In this document: piece by piece, positions 1 through 7,777 of the stretch
How positions within the stretch are numbered: the stretch's first letter is position 1
Layout of the letters: the number at the start of each line of letters is the position of its first letter
Program-made: the position numbers and the translations under genes
The notes under the pieces: model-generated
Seen by the model: the letters and a program-made list of their open reading frames with translations, nothing else
What the model was told of the DNA's origin: nothing
Databases searched by the model: none
Assembly (NCBI GenBank): GCA_964651395.1
Contig: CAZYXZ010000007.1
Location: 1-61,141, forward strand
DNA length: 61,141 nucleotides
Direction: 5' to 3'
Source: CAZYXZ01 sp964651395
Lineage (GTDB): Bacteria > Actinomycetota > Actinomycetes > BP-191

Positions 1-1849
1 CGCCCCGAAGTGCGCTCCTGCGGCGCACCCCGGGGGTGACTGGCGCATGTACGGCCACGACCTGTCCAACACGCGCCATCAGGACCAGGAGAAGACGATC
101 GGCGTCACGCAGGCGCCGACGCTCGCACCCGTCTGGTCGTTCTCCGCCGCCGAGGGTGGCGGCACCGGCGACTTCACGGGCACCCCGACCATCGCCGACG
201 GCTGCGTCTTCATGGCGTCCAACCGCGGTTTCGTCTTCGCGATCAACGCCGACACCGGCGAGAAGGTGTGGACGACCAAGCTCAAGGACGACGGCGGCGC
301 CAACGCCTCGGTCGGCGTCTTCGCCGGCAAGGTCTACGTCGCCGTGTCGCGCATCTCCTCGCCGTACGTCACCGCGCTCGACCAGCGCACCGGCAAGCAG
401 CTGTGGGTCACCGTGCTGGACAAGCAGGCCGGCAGCGACGTCTACGGCTCGCCGATGGTGCACGACGGCATCCTGTTCATGGGGTGGTCGGCCGGCTCCG
501 CCGAGCTGGGCGACGAGGGCGACCGCTACGCCTTCCAGGGCGGCTTCATGCTCATCGACGCCAAGACGGGGAAGGTGCTGCGCAAGACCTGGACCGTGCA
601 CGCCCCGGACCCCAACCAGGAGAACCCCAAGGACTTCTTCGCCGGCGGCGCGATCTGGTCGACCCCGGCCATCGACCCCGCGACCCGGTCGGCGTACGTC
701 GGGGCGGGCAACCCGTTCCGCCCGCAGGCTGAGCACAAGAACACGAACTCGATCCTCAAGATCGACCTCAACCGCAAGAGCCGGACGTTCGGCCAGATCG
801 TCGCGTCGTACAAGGGGACCGTCGACGAGTACTTCCCGGCCGTGTCCGACCTCCCCTGCCTCGCCGACATCCCGGGCAACCCCGCGCCGTACTACCCGCA
901 GGGACTCGGGGGGTGCGCGGACCTGGACATGGACTTCGGCGCGGCGCCGAACCTGTTCAAGGACGCGAGCGGTCGCACCCTGGTCGGCGCCGGCCAGAAG
1001 TCCGGCATCTACCACGTGATGGATGCGAAGACGATGGCACCGGTGCGCACGACGCTCGTCGGGCCGCCGAGCGCTGTCGGCGGCATCGTCGGGTCGACGG
1101 CGTACAACGGGACCGACGTCGTCGGGCCGGTCGTCCCCGCGGGCTACCTGTGGTCGCTCGACGCGAACAGCGGTCTGCAGAACTGGTTCTCTCCGGTCCT
1201 CGACGGTGCGCACTGGGGCAACCCGGTCAGCGTCGCCAACGGCGTCGCGTACACGACCGACCTCAAGGGCTTCCTCGACGCCTACGACGTCGCCACCGGC
1301 GCTCCCCTGCTGCACCGGCCGATGAAGCTCGGCAGCGACATGAACTCCGACCCGATGCTGTCGTGGGGTGGCGTCGCGATCGCGCGCAACACCGTGTACG
1401 CCGCGGTCGGCATGACCGCGCTGGACAACGGCTACGTCGTCGCCTTCAAGCCCGGCCTCGGTGCGCCCGGTGGCGGACCGGGCGGGCCAGGTGGTGGGCC
1501 GAGCCTGCCGGCCAGCGCCGGCGTCGTGTCCGGACCGATGGCGCAGTTCTACGGCTACCTCACGCCGGCGGTCACCTACTCCGCCGGCACCGAGCTCAGC
1601 TACACGAACGTCGACATCGTCAGCCACGACGTGATCCAGGACCCGGGCGTCGACGGCGTGGCCGGTCCGGGGACGCAGCCCTGGTGCAAGAACTTCCCGA
1701 AGGGCGAGTGCCCGGTGTTCTGGACCTCGCTGCAGGGCCTCACGGGCAGCACGCCCGTCCTCGGGCTCGAGAACACCAAACCCGGCACGACGTACAACTT
1801 CTACTGCTCGCTGCACCCCGGGATGAAGGGCCAGCTGGTCGCACTGTGA
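1..1849 (+). CDS. PQQ-like beta-propeller dehydrogenase with C-terminal cupredoxin domain (5' partial)
   Basis: The frame is open to the left window edge, so the 5' end, with any signal peptide, lies outside; an internal ATG sits at 47. The visible protein starts with the motif DWRMYGHDLSNTRHQ, typical of quinoprotein dehydrogenases such as polyvinyl-alcohol dehydrogenase. At least four propeller-blade motifs follow (INADTGEKVW, DQRTGKQLW, DAKTGKVL, DANSGLQNW). A Gly/Pro-rich linker then joins a plastocyanin-like domain of about 100 residues. In that domain SHDV and a late C-S-L-H-P-G-M segment supply the His, Cys, His and Met expected of a type-1 copper site. Inference: an exported oxidoreductase passing electrons from a quinone-type cofactor to its own copper domain. 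Cofactor and substrate cannot be read from sequence. The stop overlaps the GTG of the next gene (GTGA), so the two are probably translationally coupled. Confidence 0.85.
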   Translation, partial: APKCAPAAHPGGDWRMYGHDLSNTRHQDQEKTIGVTQAPTLAPVWSFSAAEGGGTGDFTGTPTIADGCVFMASNRGFVFAINADTGEKVWTTKLKDDGGANASVGVFAGKVYVAVSRISSPYVTALDQRTGKQLWVTVLDKQAGSDVYGSPMVHDGILFMGWSAGSAELGDEGDRYAFQGGFMLIDAKTGKVLRKTWTVHAPDPNQENPKDFFAGGAIWSTPAIDPATRSAYVGAGNPFRPQAEHKNTNSILKIDLNRKSRTFGQIVASYKGTVDEYFPAVSDLPCLADIPGNPAPYYPQGLGGCADLDMDFGAAPNLFKDASGRTLVGAGQKSGIYHVMDAKTMAPVRTTLVGPPSAVGGIVGSTAYNGTDVVGPVVPAGYLWSLDANSGLQNWFSPVLDGAHWGNPVSVANGVAYTTDLKGFLDAYDVATGAPLLHRPMKLGSDMNSDPMLSWGGVAIARNTVYAAVGMTALDNGYVVAFKPGLGAPGGGPGGPGGGPSLPASAGVVSGPMAQFYGYLTPAVTYSAGTELSYTNVDIVSHDVIQDPGVDGVAGPGTQPWCKNFPKGECPVFWTSLQGLTGSTPVLGLENTKPGTTYNFYCSLHPGMKGQLVAL

Positions 1850-3287
1850 GACGCCGCCTCGGGGCCGTCGTCCTCGCGGTGCTGGTCCTGACCTCGGTCC
1901 GGGCCGACGCGGCCCCGGTGCCGAACGACTACACCAACCCCGAGTACCTGCAGCACGACCTCGACAACTACTTCCGCGCGCGCGGGTCGCAGATCGCGCA
2001 GGCGACGTCGCCGACGTACACGCCGGCCTTCGTGGGCGCGGCCGGCGACTCGATGCTGCGGGCCGCTGCGCAGCAGATCAACGACCTGAGGTACGGCCGC
2101 GTCTACGCCGGGTTCTCCCACTACGTCGCGACCTACGGCGCCACCGGCGACCCGGAGATCTACTTCGCGATGACACCGCGGCGGGTGCACTTCCTCGCCC
2201 GTACCGGCGCCAAGCTGCAGGGCCACGTCTGGGGGTACGACGCCGGCCGCCGGCCCGGCGTCGTCATCACACCCGGCTCGATCCAGGGCACCGACCAGAT
2301 GTACTGGTGGGCCGCGCAGGCGCTCGTGCTCGCGGGCTACCAGGTCATGACCTTCGACGCTCAAGGGCAGGGCCAGTCGGAGACGTTCGGGCACACGGCT
2401 GGGTCGCCGGCGCCCACCGGCGACGGCGTGCCCTTCCAGCAGGAGGCGAACTTCGTCGACGGCACGATCGCCGCGATCCGGTTCTTCCGCTCCACACCGC
2501 ACACGCCGTACGTGCCCGTGGGCTGGAGCGCGGCCGACGTGCTGGCCGCCCGCGCGGCGGCGCGGGGCGAGGAGCTCGACTGGGTGAACCCCGGCCACGA
2601 GAAGCTGGACCGCTCGACGATGGGCATCGCCGGCACTCGCTCGGCGCCCGCGCCGTGAGCGTCGTCCAGCAGTGCAGCGACCGCGGCACGGTGTGGCGCA
2701 CGGAGCCGGCCTGCGCCGGGCAGTCCTTCCCGATCCGCGCGGTGGTCGGATGGGACACGCTCAGCTCGTCCGTGAAGCCGGTGGTGCCCGGCCTGGACCT
2801 CCGCGCGGACGGCTACTTCCTCTCGCCCACGCCCGCGCCGCAGGCGCCGGACCCGGCGGAGACGCTGGAGACGTTCCGGGTCTGGCGCGCGGCCGGCCTC
2901 GACGCACAGGTGGTGGTCATCCGCGGCGCGACGCACCTGGACTTCTCGCACGTGCCGTACCACGGGCCTTCCACGCGCTACGGGCCCGCGCTGGCGGCGT
3001 ACTACACCGTCGCGTGGATGGACCGGTTCGTCCCGCGCTACGCGGTCCATCGCCACCGCGGGCTCGTGGCCCTGCTCGGCGGTCCGGTCGCGACACCCGA
3101 ATCTCCCCACAGCGCGAACCACTTCTCGGCGCGCAGCTTCTCCGCCGCCGTGCTCCGGATGGACCGGCCCGACCGGCCACGACCGGTGCTCGACGTCACG
3201 GACCTGCGCGCGTGGGCGAAGCGGAGCCGGGTCGGCGACTGGGCCGGCGCGAACGCCGACAAGGTCGGCTCCGAGCTGCCCGGCTAG
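1846..3287 (+). pseudogene. Secreted alpha/beta hydrolase, frameshifted at the nucleophile motif
   Basis: GTG at 1846 overlaps the preceding stop. Residues 1-24 form a signal peptide ending ADA. The first frame runs to a stop at 2656-2658 and contains the TFDAQGQGQSE region of an alpha/beta hydrolase. Homologous sequence resumes in another frame and ends at 3287. The break is at about 2634: the text reads as GIAG followed by nonsense, and one extra C there would restore GIAGHSLGARAV, that is the G-H-S-L-G nucleophile elbow. The second part keeps a candidate catalytic His in GATHLDFSH. Without correction the gene encodes a truncated, inactive protein, so this is a pseudogene, a programmed shift or a single-base assembly error. 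Coding character is intact on both sides, which favours a recent loss or an error. Confidence 0.78.
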
Positions 3288-3291
3288 CCGA

Positions 3292-4845
3292 CTAGGGCCG
3301 TGTCCCGAACGACGGCCGGCCGAGCTGGACCGGCAGCAGGGCGTAGGCGTCGTGCACCCAGCCGACCAGGCGTGCCCTCGTCTCCCGCGGGTCGATGACC
3401 TCCTCGATGCCGAAGCGCTCGGCGGTGCGGAACGGCGAACGGACGGCGTCGAGCCGGCCGCGGATCTCCTCGCGCAGCGCCGCCGGGTCCTCCGCCGCCT
3501 CCAGCTCCCGCCGGTACGCCGCCTCCAGGCCGCCCTCGACCGGTACCGAGCCCCAATCGGCCGAGGGCCAGGCCCAGCGGGTCACGTGCCGGTGCCGGTT
3601 GGTCATGCCGGCGCCGCCGACCCCGAAGACCCGACGCAGGATCACCTCGGCCGTCGGCACGGTCGCCTGGTACGCCGCCGCGACGGCGCGCACGGCGTGC
3701 CGGATCGTGCCGCGCCGCTCGTGCTCGCGGCCGATCGCGATGCCCGGCTGGTCGGTCAGCACGACGAGCGGCAGGTGGAAGGTCTGGCAGAGGTCGACCA
3801 GGCGGGTCATCGCGTCGGCGCCGAGCGCGGTCATCCCGCCACCGCCGACGAGCGGGTCGCCGGCGAGGACGCCGACCGGATGGCCGTCGAGCCGTGCGAG
3901 CGCCGTCACGGTCGCACCGCCGTAGCGGCAGTGCTCGAAGACCGAGCCGGTGTCGAAGACCGCATCGAGGATCCGGCGCACCGGGTACGGCTGCCGACGG
4001 TTGCGCGGCACGGCGGAAAGCAGCCAGTCGTCCGCTCGCTCGGCGACGTCCTCGGTCAGCACCAGCGGCGGGAGCGTGTCGACGCTCGACGGCAGGTAGG
4101 ACAGGAAGCGCCGGATCGCCTCGAACGCCGCCGTCTCGCTGTCCACCCAGAGGTCCACCGCACCGCTGCGGTCGTGCACCGCCCGGCCGCCGAGCTCGTC
4201 CTTCGTGAGGTCCTCGCCGACCCCGAGCCGCACCACCGGCGGGCCGGCCACGAACAGCTGAGCGAGCCCGTCCACCATGACGGCGAGGTGCGAGGCCGCG
4301 AGCCGGGCAGCTCCCAGTCCGGCGATCGGCCCCAGGCCGGCAGCGACCACCGGCACGACGGACAGGTTGTCGACGACGTGGTCCCACGCCGGGTTGGCCG
4401 GGACGTACGTCGCTCCGAAGTCCTCGAGCAGCTGCACGCTCCCGCCGCCGCTCTGCCCGTCGAGCAGGCGGACCATCGGCAGGCGCATCGTGTTCGCGGT
4501 GCGCTCGGAGTGGATCTGCTTGGCCATGCTGGCCAGGTCTGCCGCGCCGCCACGCACGGTGAAGTCGTCCGCCGCGACGACCACCTTGCGGCCATCGACG
4601 AGTCCCGTGCCGCAGAGGAAGTGCGCGGCGCGGAAGTCGACCAGCTCACCGTCCTCGCCGCGCTCCGCCGTACCCGTCAAGCCGCCGACCTCGCGGAAGG
4701 AGCCCGTGTCGAGCAGCACGGCCAGGCGTTCACGCACGGTGAGCTTGCCGCTGTCGCGCTGGCGCTGCACCCGGTCGGGTGCGCCCATGCGTTCCGCCAG
4801 CTCGGCGCGGCGGCGCAGCTCTTCGAGCTCAGGTTCCCAGACCAC
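3292..4845 (-). CDS. Acyl-CoA carboxylase carboxyltransferase (beta) subunit
   Basis: A 517-residue carboxyltransferase (PF01039) of the acetyl/propionyl-CoA carboxylase beta type; it moves carboxybiotin CO2 to an acyl-CoA in the cytosol. The N-terminal half has the family opening (RLAVLLDTGSF near residue 40). The C-terminal half has GGGMTALGADAMTRLVDLCQ and DQPGIAIG, matching the biotin/acyl-CoA site. I chose GTG at 4845 because it gives the family-like start VVWEPELEELRRRAEL. The frame stays open further upstream to an ATG at 4992, but that would overlap the small secreted-peptide gene ending at 4856. No biotin carrier or biotin carboxylase gene is nearby, so it must pair with an alpha subunit encoded elsewhere. 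Substrate (acetyl, propionyl or longer) is not determinable here. It converges on the broken hydrolase with 4 bp between stops. Confidence 0.85.
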   Translation of the reverse strand: MVWEPELEELRRRAELAERMGAPDRVQRQRDSGKLTVRERLAVLLDTGSFREVGGLTGTAERGEDGELVDFRAAHFLCGTGLVDGRKVVVAADDFTVRGGAADLASMAKQIHSERTANTMRLPMVRLLDGQSGGGSVQLLEDFGATYVPANPAWDHVVDNLSVVPVVAAGLGPIAGLGAARLAASHLAVMVDGLAQLFVAGPPVVRLGVGEDLTKDELGGRAVHDRSGAVDLWVDSETAAFEAIRRFLSYLPSSVDTLPPLVLTEDVAERADDWLLSAVPRNRRQPYPVRRILDAVFDTGSVFEHCRYGGATVTALARLDGHPVGVLAGDPLVGGGGMTALGADAMTRLVDLCQTFHLPLVVLTDQPGIAIGREHERRGTIRHAVRAVAAAYQATVPTAEVILRRVFGVGGAGMTNRHRHVTRWAWPSADWGSVPVEGGLEAAYRRELEAAEDPAALREEIRGRLDAVRSPFRTAERFGIEEVIDPRETRARLVGWVHDAYALLPVQLGRPSFGTRP

Positions 4846-4855
4846 GCACCGGAGA

Positions 4856-5008
4856 CTACGGCCCTGGGATGCAGACCTCACCGTTGGGTCCGTACGGCTG
4901 CCCGCCGATCCAGACGGTGGGAGTGGTGCAGTACTCCGCCGCGTGGACCGGCAGAGCGGGCACCAGGGCGATCGCCGCGGCTGCCGCGGCACACAGGAGT
5001 GTTCTCAT
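4856..5008 (-). CDS. 50-residue secreted Cys-containing peptide
   Basis: A short frame reading M-R-T-L-L-C, then a long Ala/Leu/Ile/Val hydrophobic core, then VHAA and a mature part beginning EYC. The first 24 residues look like a cleavable signal peptide with an A-x-A site. The predicted mature peptide is about 26 residues, Gly/Pro-rich, with two Cys (positions 27 and 46) that could form one disulfide. It ends 10 bp before the carboxylase start on the same strand, so the two may share a transcript. No Shine-Dalgarno is visible; the start lies immediately beside the palindrome at 5010-5023. I do not recognise a family. The signal-peptide pattern and the symmetric start arrangement with the divergent gene support a real gene, but length alone would not. 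Confidence 0.6.
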   Translation of the reverse strand: MRTLLCAAAAAAIALVPALPVHAAEYCTTPTVWIGGQPYGPNGEVCIPGP

Positions 5009-5086
5009 ACCGCGTATACGCGGGCAGCTACCTCAGACCTCGGAAGAAATTTCTGAGGTCTGGACGGCCGGCGTGCGTATACGTGC
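5009..5086. promoter_or_regulatory. Dyad-symmetric divergent control region
   Basis: Between the divergent starts at 5008 (minus) and 5087 (plus) lie two copies of CGTATACG (5013-5020 and 5076-5083). Their centres are 63 bp apart, about six helical turns. Midway is a near-perfect inverted repeat, arms 5034-5045 and 5051-5062 (CAGACCTC/GAGGTCTG core, 11 of 12 pairs), centred at 5048, the same point as the midpoint of the outer boxes and within half a base of the midpoint of the two start codons. The left outer box sits in a 14-bp perfect palindrome at 5010-5023. Neither gene has a visible ribosome-binding site, which suggests leaderless transcripts. Confidence 0.6.
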
Positions 5087-6691
5087 ATGCAGCAAGAACC
5101 CGTCCTGGTCGTCGATGACGACCGCTCCGTCCGCGAGCTGGTCTGCCGGCTGCTCAGCGACGAGGGCCTGCCCGCCCTCGCCGCGGAGGACGCGGAGACG
5201 GCCCTCGCCGTCATCGCCACCCGAGCCGTGTCGCTCGTGGTGCTCGACGAGCGCCTGCCTGGCATGTCCGGACGCGACCTGCTGCTCACGCTCCGGGCGG
5301 ATCCGCTGACCGCCGCGCTGCCGATCGTCATGCTCACCGGGCTGGACTCCGTGGCCGACCGGGTCGGCGGCCTCGAAGCCGGCGCGGACGACTACATCAG
5401 CAAGCCGTTCGAGCCGGAGGAGCTGGTGGCGCGCGTCCGCTCGCACCTGCGCGGCCGGCAGACCTGGCTCGCCGTGCTCGAGGCGGAGACGGCGCAGCGC
5501 GTCGCCATCGCCCACGCGCTGGCCCGGATCTCCCCCCAGGCACCCGTCGAGTGGGCGTCGCAGCTGCTCTGCCGCGAGCTGACGATGCTCGCCGGCGTCA
5601 CGCACGTCGCCGTCCTCGCGTTCCTGCCATCCGGCGACGTCACCCTGCTGGCCCACGCCGGGCAGCCGTACGACGGCCCCGTCGTCGGCCGGCCGCTGTC
5701 ACTACGCAGCGCACGGCAGCTCCGGGCGCTGGCCGCCGCCGGGCCGGCGGTGGTCGAGTCCGGCGACAACCCCCTCCAAGGACTCGTACCGCACGCGATC
5801 GGCCCCGACAGGGGTGACGTCGCCATCGCCCCCTTGCGGCGTTCGGGCGTCGTGGTCGGCCTCCTCGCCGTCCGCGCGGTCGGCGGCACCGACGAAGCCA
5901 CGGGTGGCACGGGGCGAGCCCTGTCCGTCGCGATCGAGTTCGGGGCCCACGCGGTCGACGCGCTCGGCTCGGCGTTCGAGGAACTCGCCTCGGTCGCCGC
6001 AGCGACCGACTACCTCGAGCCGCTCCTCGCCCGCCGCACCTTCACGGCGGCCTTCCAGCGCGTCGTCGACCTCGAGACGCTGGCGACGGTGGGCTACGAG
6101 GCGCTCTCCCGGTTCCCTGAGGGGCGCTCGCCGATCGAGGTCTTCGCCGACGCGCGGCGCGTGGACCGCGGGGCGGAGCTCGAGCTCGCCGCCGTCGAGA
6201 TCGCCCTCGACGCAGCCACCGCCCTGCCCGGCACCGGGTGGCTCAGTCTCAACCTCTCACCGAGCACGGTCGTCGAGACCCCCGACCTCGCGCGGAGGCT
6301 CGCCCGCGCGGACCGCGAGGTGGTCATCGAGATCACGGAGCAGGAACGCATCGACGACTACCCGCGCTTGCTCGACGCGGTGGCCGCGGCCGGCGCCCAC
6401 GTGCGCCTCGCCATCGACGACGCGGGCGCGGGCTACTCGAGCTTCAGCCACGTCCTGGCCCTGAGCCCGGCATTCATCAAGCTCGACCGCGGCTGGGTCG
6501 CGGGGATCGACGAAGACCCGACCCGCCGGGCACTCGTCGCGGGTGTCGCGCACTTCTCACGGGAGACCGGGACGATCCTGCTTGCGGAGGGCATCGAAGA
6601 CGACAAGGAGCTCATGACGCTCCGGCAGCTCGGCGTGGAGCTCGGCCAGGGCTACCTGCTCGGTCACCCGCAGGTGCTCGGTGTCGCGTAG
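5087..6691 (+). CDS. Response regulator with EAL c-di-GMP phosphodiesterase domain
   Basis: 534 residues. Residues 1-120 are a receiver domain with acidic pocket (VVDDD near 8-12), phospho-acceptor Asp54 (VVLDERLPG) and Lys106 (SKPF). Residues about 150-300 resemble a GAF-type sensory module; this middle assignment is weaker. Residues 310-534 are an EAL domain retaining the catalytic set: YEALSR (338-342), NLSP (389-392), EITE (415-418), AIDDAGAGYSS (443-452), IKLDRG (Lys465), AEGIE and GQGYLLG. The domain is therefore likely an active enzyme hydrolysing c-di-GMP to pGpG, controlled by phosphorylation and perhaps a GAF ligand. There is no GGDEF domain in the protein and no cognate histidine kinase beside it. 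It diverges from the small secreted peptide; the sigma-factor gene downstream converges on it with 12 bp between stops. Confidence 0.9.
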   Translation: MQQEPVLVVDDDRSVRELVCRLLSDEGLPALAAEDAETALAVIATRAVSLVVLDERLPGMSGRDLLLTLRADPLTAALPIVMLTGLDSVADRVGGLEAGADDYISKPFEPEELVARVRSHLRGRQTWLAVLEAETAQRVAIAHALARISPQAPVEWASQLLCRELTMLAGVTHVAVLAFLPSGDVTLLAHAGQPYDGPVVGRPLSLRSARQLRALAAAGPAVVESGDNPLQGLVPHAIGPDRGDVAIAPLRRSGVVVGLLAVRAVGGTDEATGGTGRALSVAIEFGAHAVDALGSAFEELASVAAATDYLEPLLARRTFTAAFQRVVDLETLATVGYEALSRFPEGRSPIEVFADARRVDRGAELELAAVEIALDAATALPGTGWLSLNLSPSTVVETPDLARRLARADREVVIEITEQERIDDYPRLLDAVAAAGAHVRLAIDDAGAGYSSFSHVLALSPAFIKLDRGWVAGIDEDPTRRALVAGVAHFSRETGTILLAEGIEDDKELMTLRQLGVELGQGYLLGHPQVLGVA

Positions 6692-6703
6692 GAGGGCGCC
6701 TGC

Positions 6704-7651
6704 CTACTCCGGGTCCTCGGCGCAGCCGGTGCGCTGCTCGCTGATCTCCAGACCGTTGCGCAGGCACCGGTTGACCGTGTCGAGAAAGCTCTCCTCCTCG
6801 TGCTTGCGTGTCTCTTCGACTCGCACAGCGACCACGTCGCGGTCACCGGCTTCGACGGTCACGATCTGTCGCTCCGCCCCAGCCCTGCGCCGAGAGCCAG
6901 GGTTCGCAGCAGCTCCCGACGACGGACCAGACCCGACTTTGCCGGTGCCGGGAGGAACGGCCTCACGAACCATCGCCTCAGGCTCCACCACACGGGGGCG
7001 GGACGGCCGGTGGTCCCCAGGCAGATCGAGGGGACTGACAGCCACCAGCGCAGTCACCAAGAGGGCCGCCGGCACGGCGACCATCCCGCCGGCCCGGCCG
7101 GGACGCGACAACCGCGTGAGCCCCAGCCACGCGAGCGTCGCGCGCCAGACCACCTGTAGGTGGTGTCGGGCGCGGGTGTACGCCGAGTTCGCCGCCTTGT
7201 CGGAGACGCCGAGAGCGCGCGCGGCCTCCGTCGGGCTCATGCCGGCCGCGCGGTGCACCAGCACGTCGCGCTCACGGCCGGCCAGACCTGCCACGTGTTC
7301 CCGGAGCCAGTTCGCCTCGGCTGCGTCGAGGACGACCTCGTCCGGGGCGGGCTCCGGCAGCTCCCGCATCGCAGCGCGGGTGCCGGCTCGTCGGCAACGG
7401 GTGCGGTCACGATGCTGGTCCACCGCGAGCCGCCGCACCACGGTCACCAGCCAACCCTCGATCCGTGTCGCATCGAACGGCTCGACCGCAACCGCCCGCA
7501 GCAGCGCCTCCTGCACGCAGTCCTCGGCGTCCTCCGCGTTGAGCGCCTGCCGGCGGGCTACGCGCAACAGCCGGTCCCGGTACGGAAGCACGACCATCCA
7601 GCGTTCGCGCAGGTCGGGGCCTTCGGGACCGACATCCGGAGAGGCTGACAT
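6704..7651 (-). CDS. ECF-like RNA polymerase sigma factor with C-terminal membrane segment
   Basis: 315 residues. Residues about 25-85 are sigma region 2 (LNAEDAEDCVQEALLRA, then GWLVTVVRRLAVDQHR); residues 115-170 are region 4 with a helix-turn-helix (SPTEAARALGVSDKAANSAY). Usual ECF factors stop near residue 180; here a hydrophobic segment at about 189-207 (MVAVPAALLVTALVAVSPL) is followed by an approximately 105-residue extracytoplasmic tail with two Cys (near 295 and 309). The layout suggests a sigma factor tethered to the membrane by its own tail, with the tail taking the place of a separate anti-sigma factor; no anti-sigma gene is adjacent. Regulated release is inference. Target promoters are unknown. 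Confidence 0.82.
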   Translation of the reverse strand: MSASPDVGPEGPDLRERWMVVLPYRDRLLRVARRQALNAEDAEDCVQEALLRAVAVEPFDATRIEGWLVTVVRRLAVDQHRDRTRCRRAGTRAAMRELPEPAPDEVVLDAAEANWLREHVAGLAGRERDVLVHRAAGMSPTEAARALGVSDKAANSAYTRARHHLQVVWRATLAWLGLTRLSRPGRAGGMVAVPAALLVTALVAVSPLDLPGDHRPSRPRVVEPEAMVREAVPPGTGKVGSGPSSGAAANPGSRRRAGAERQIVTVEAGDRDVVAVRVEETRKHEEESFLDTVNRCLRNGLEISEQRTGCAEDPE

Positions 7652-7754
7652 GACCCCCCCTCCCGAACGACCAGGGGCACCGGCCGTTCACGAACCCTGG
7701 GTGTGCACTGTGCGCCGTGTTGGCTCATCGATCAAACAAGCGCCGTCGTGCCTG

Positions 7755-7773
7755 TGACAGAGAACTGCTGTCA
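7755..7773. promoter_or_regulatory. Inverted repeat before the LysR gene
   Basis: TGACAG-N7-CTGTCA, a perfect 6+6 inverted repeat ending five bases before the GTG at 7778. Position and form suit an autoregulatory operator, but could also be chance in GC-rich DNA. Confidence 0.35.
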
Positions 7774-7777
7774 GCCC

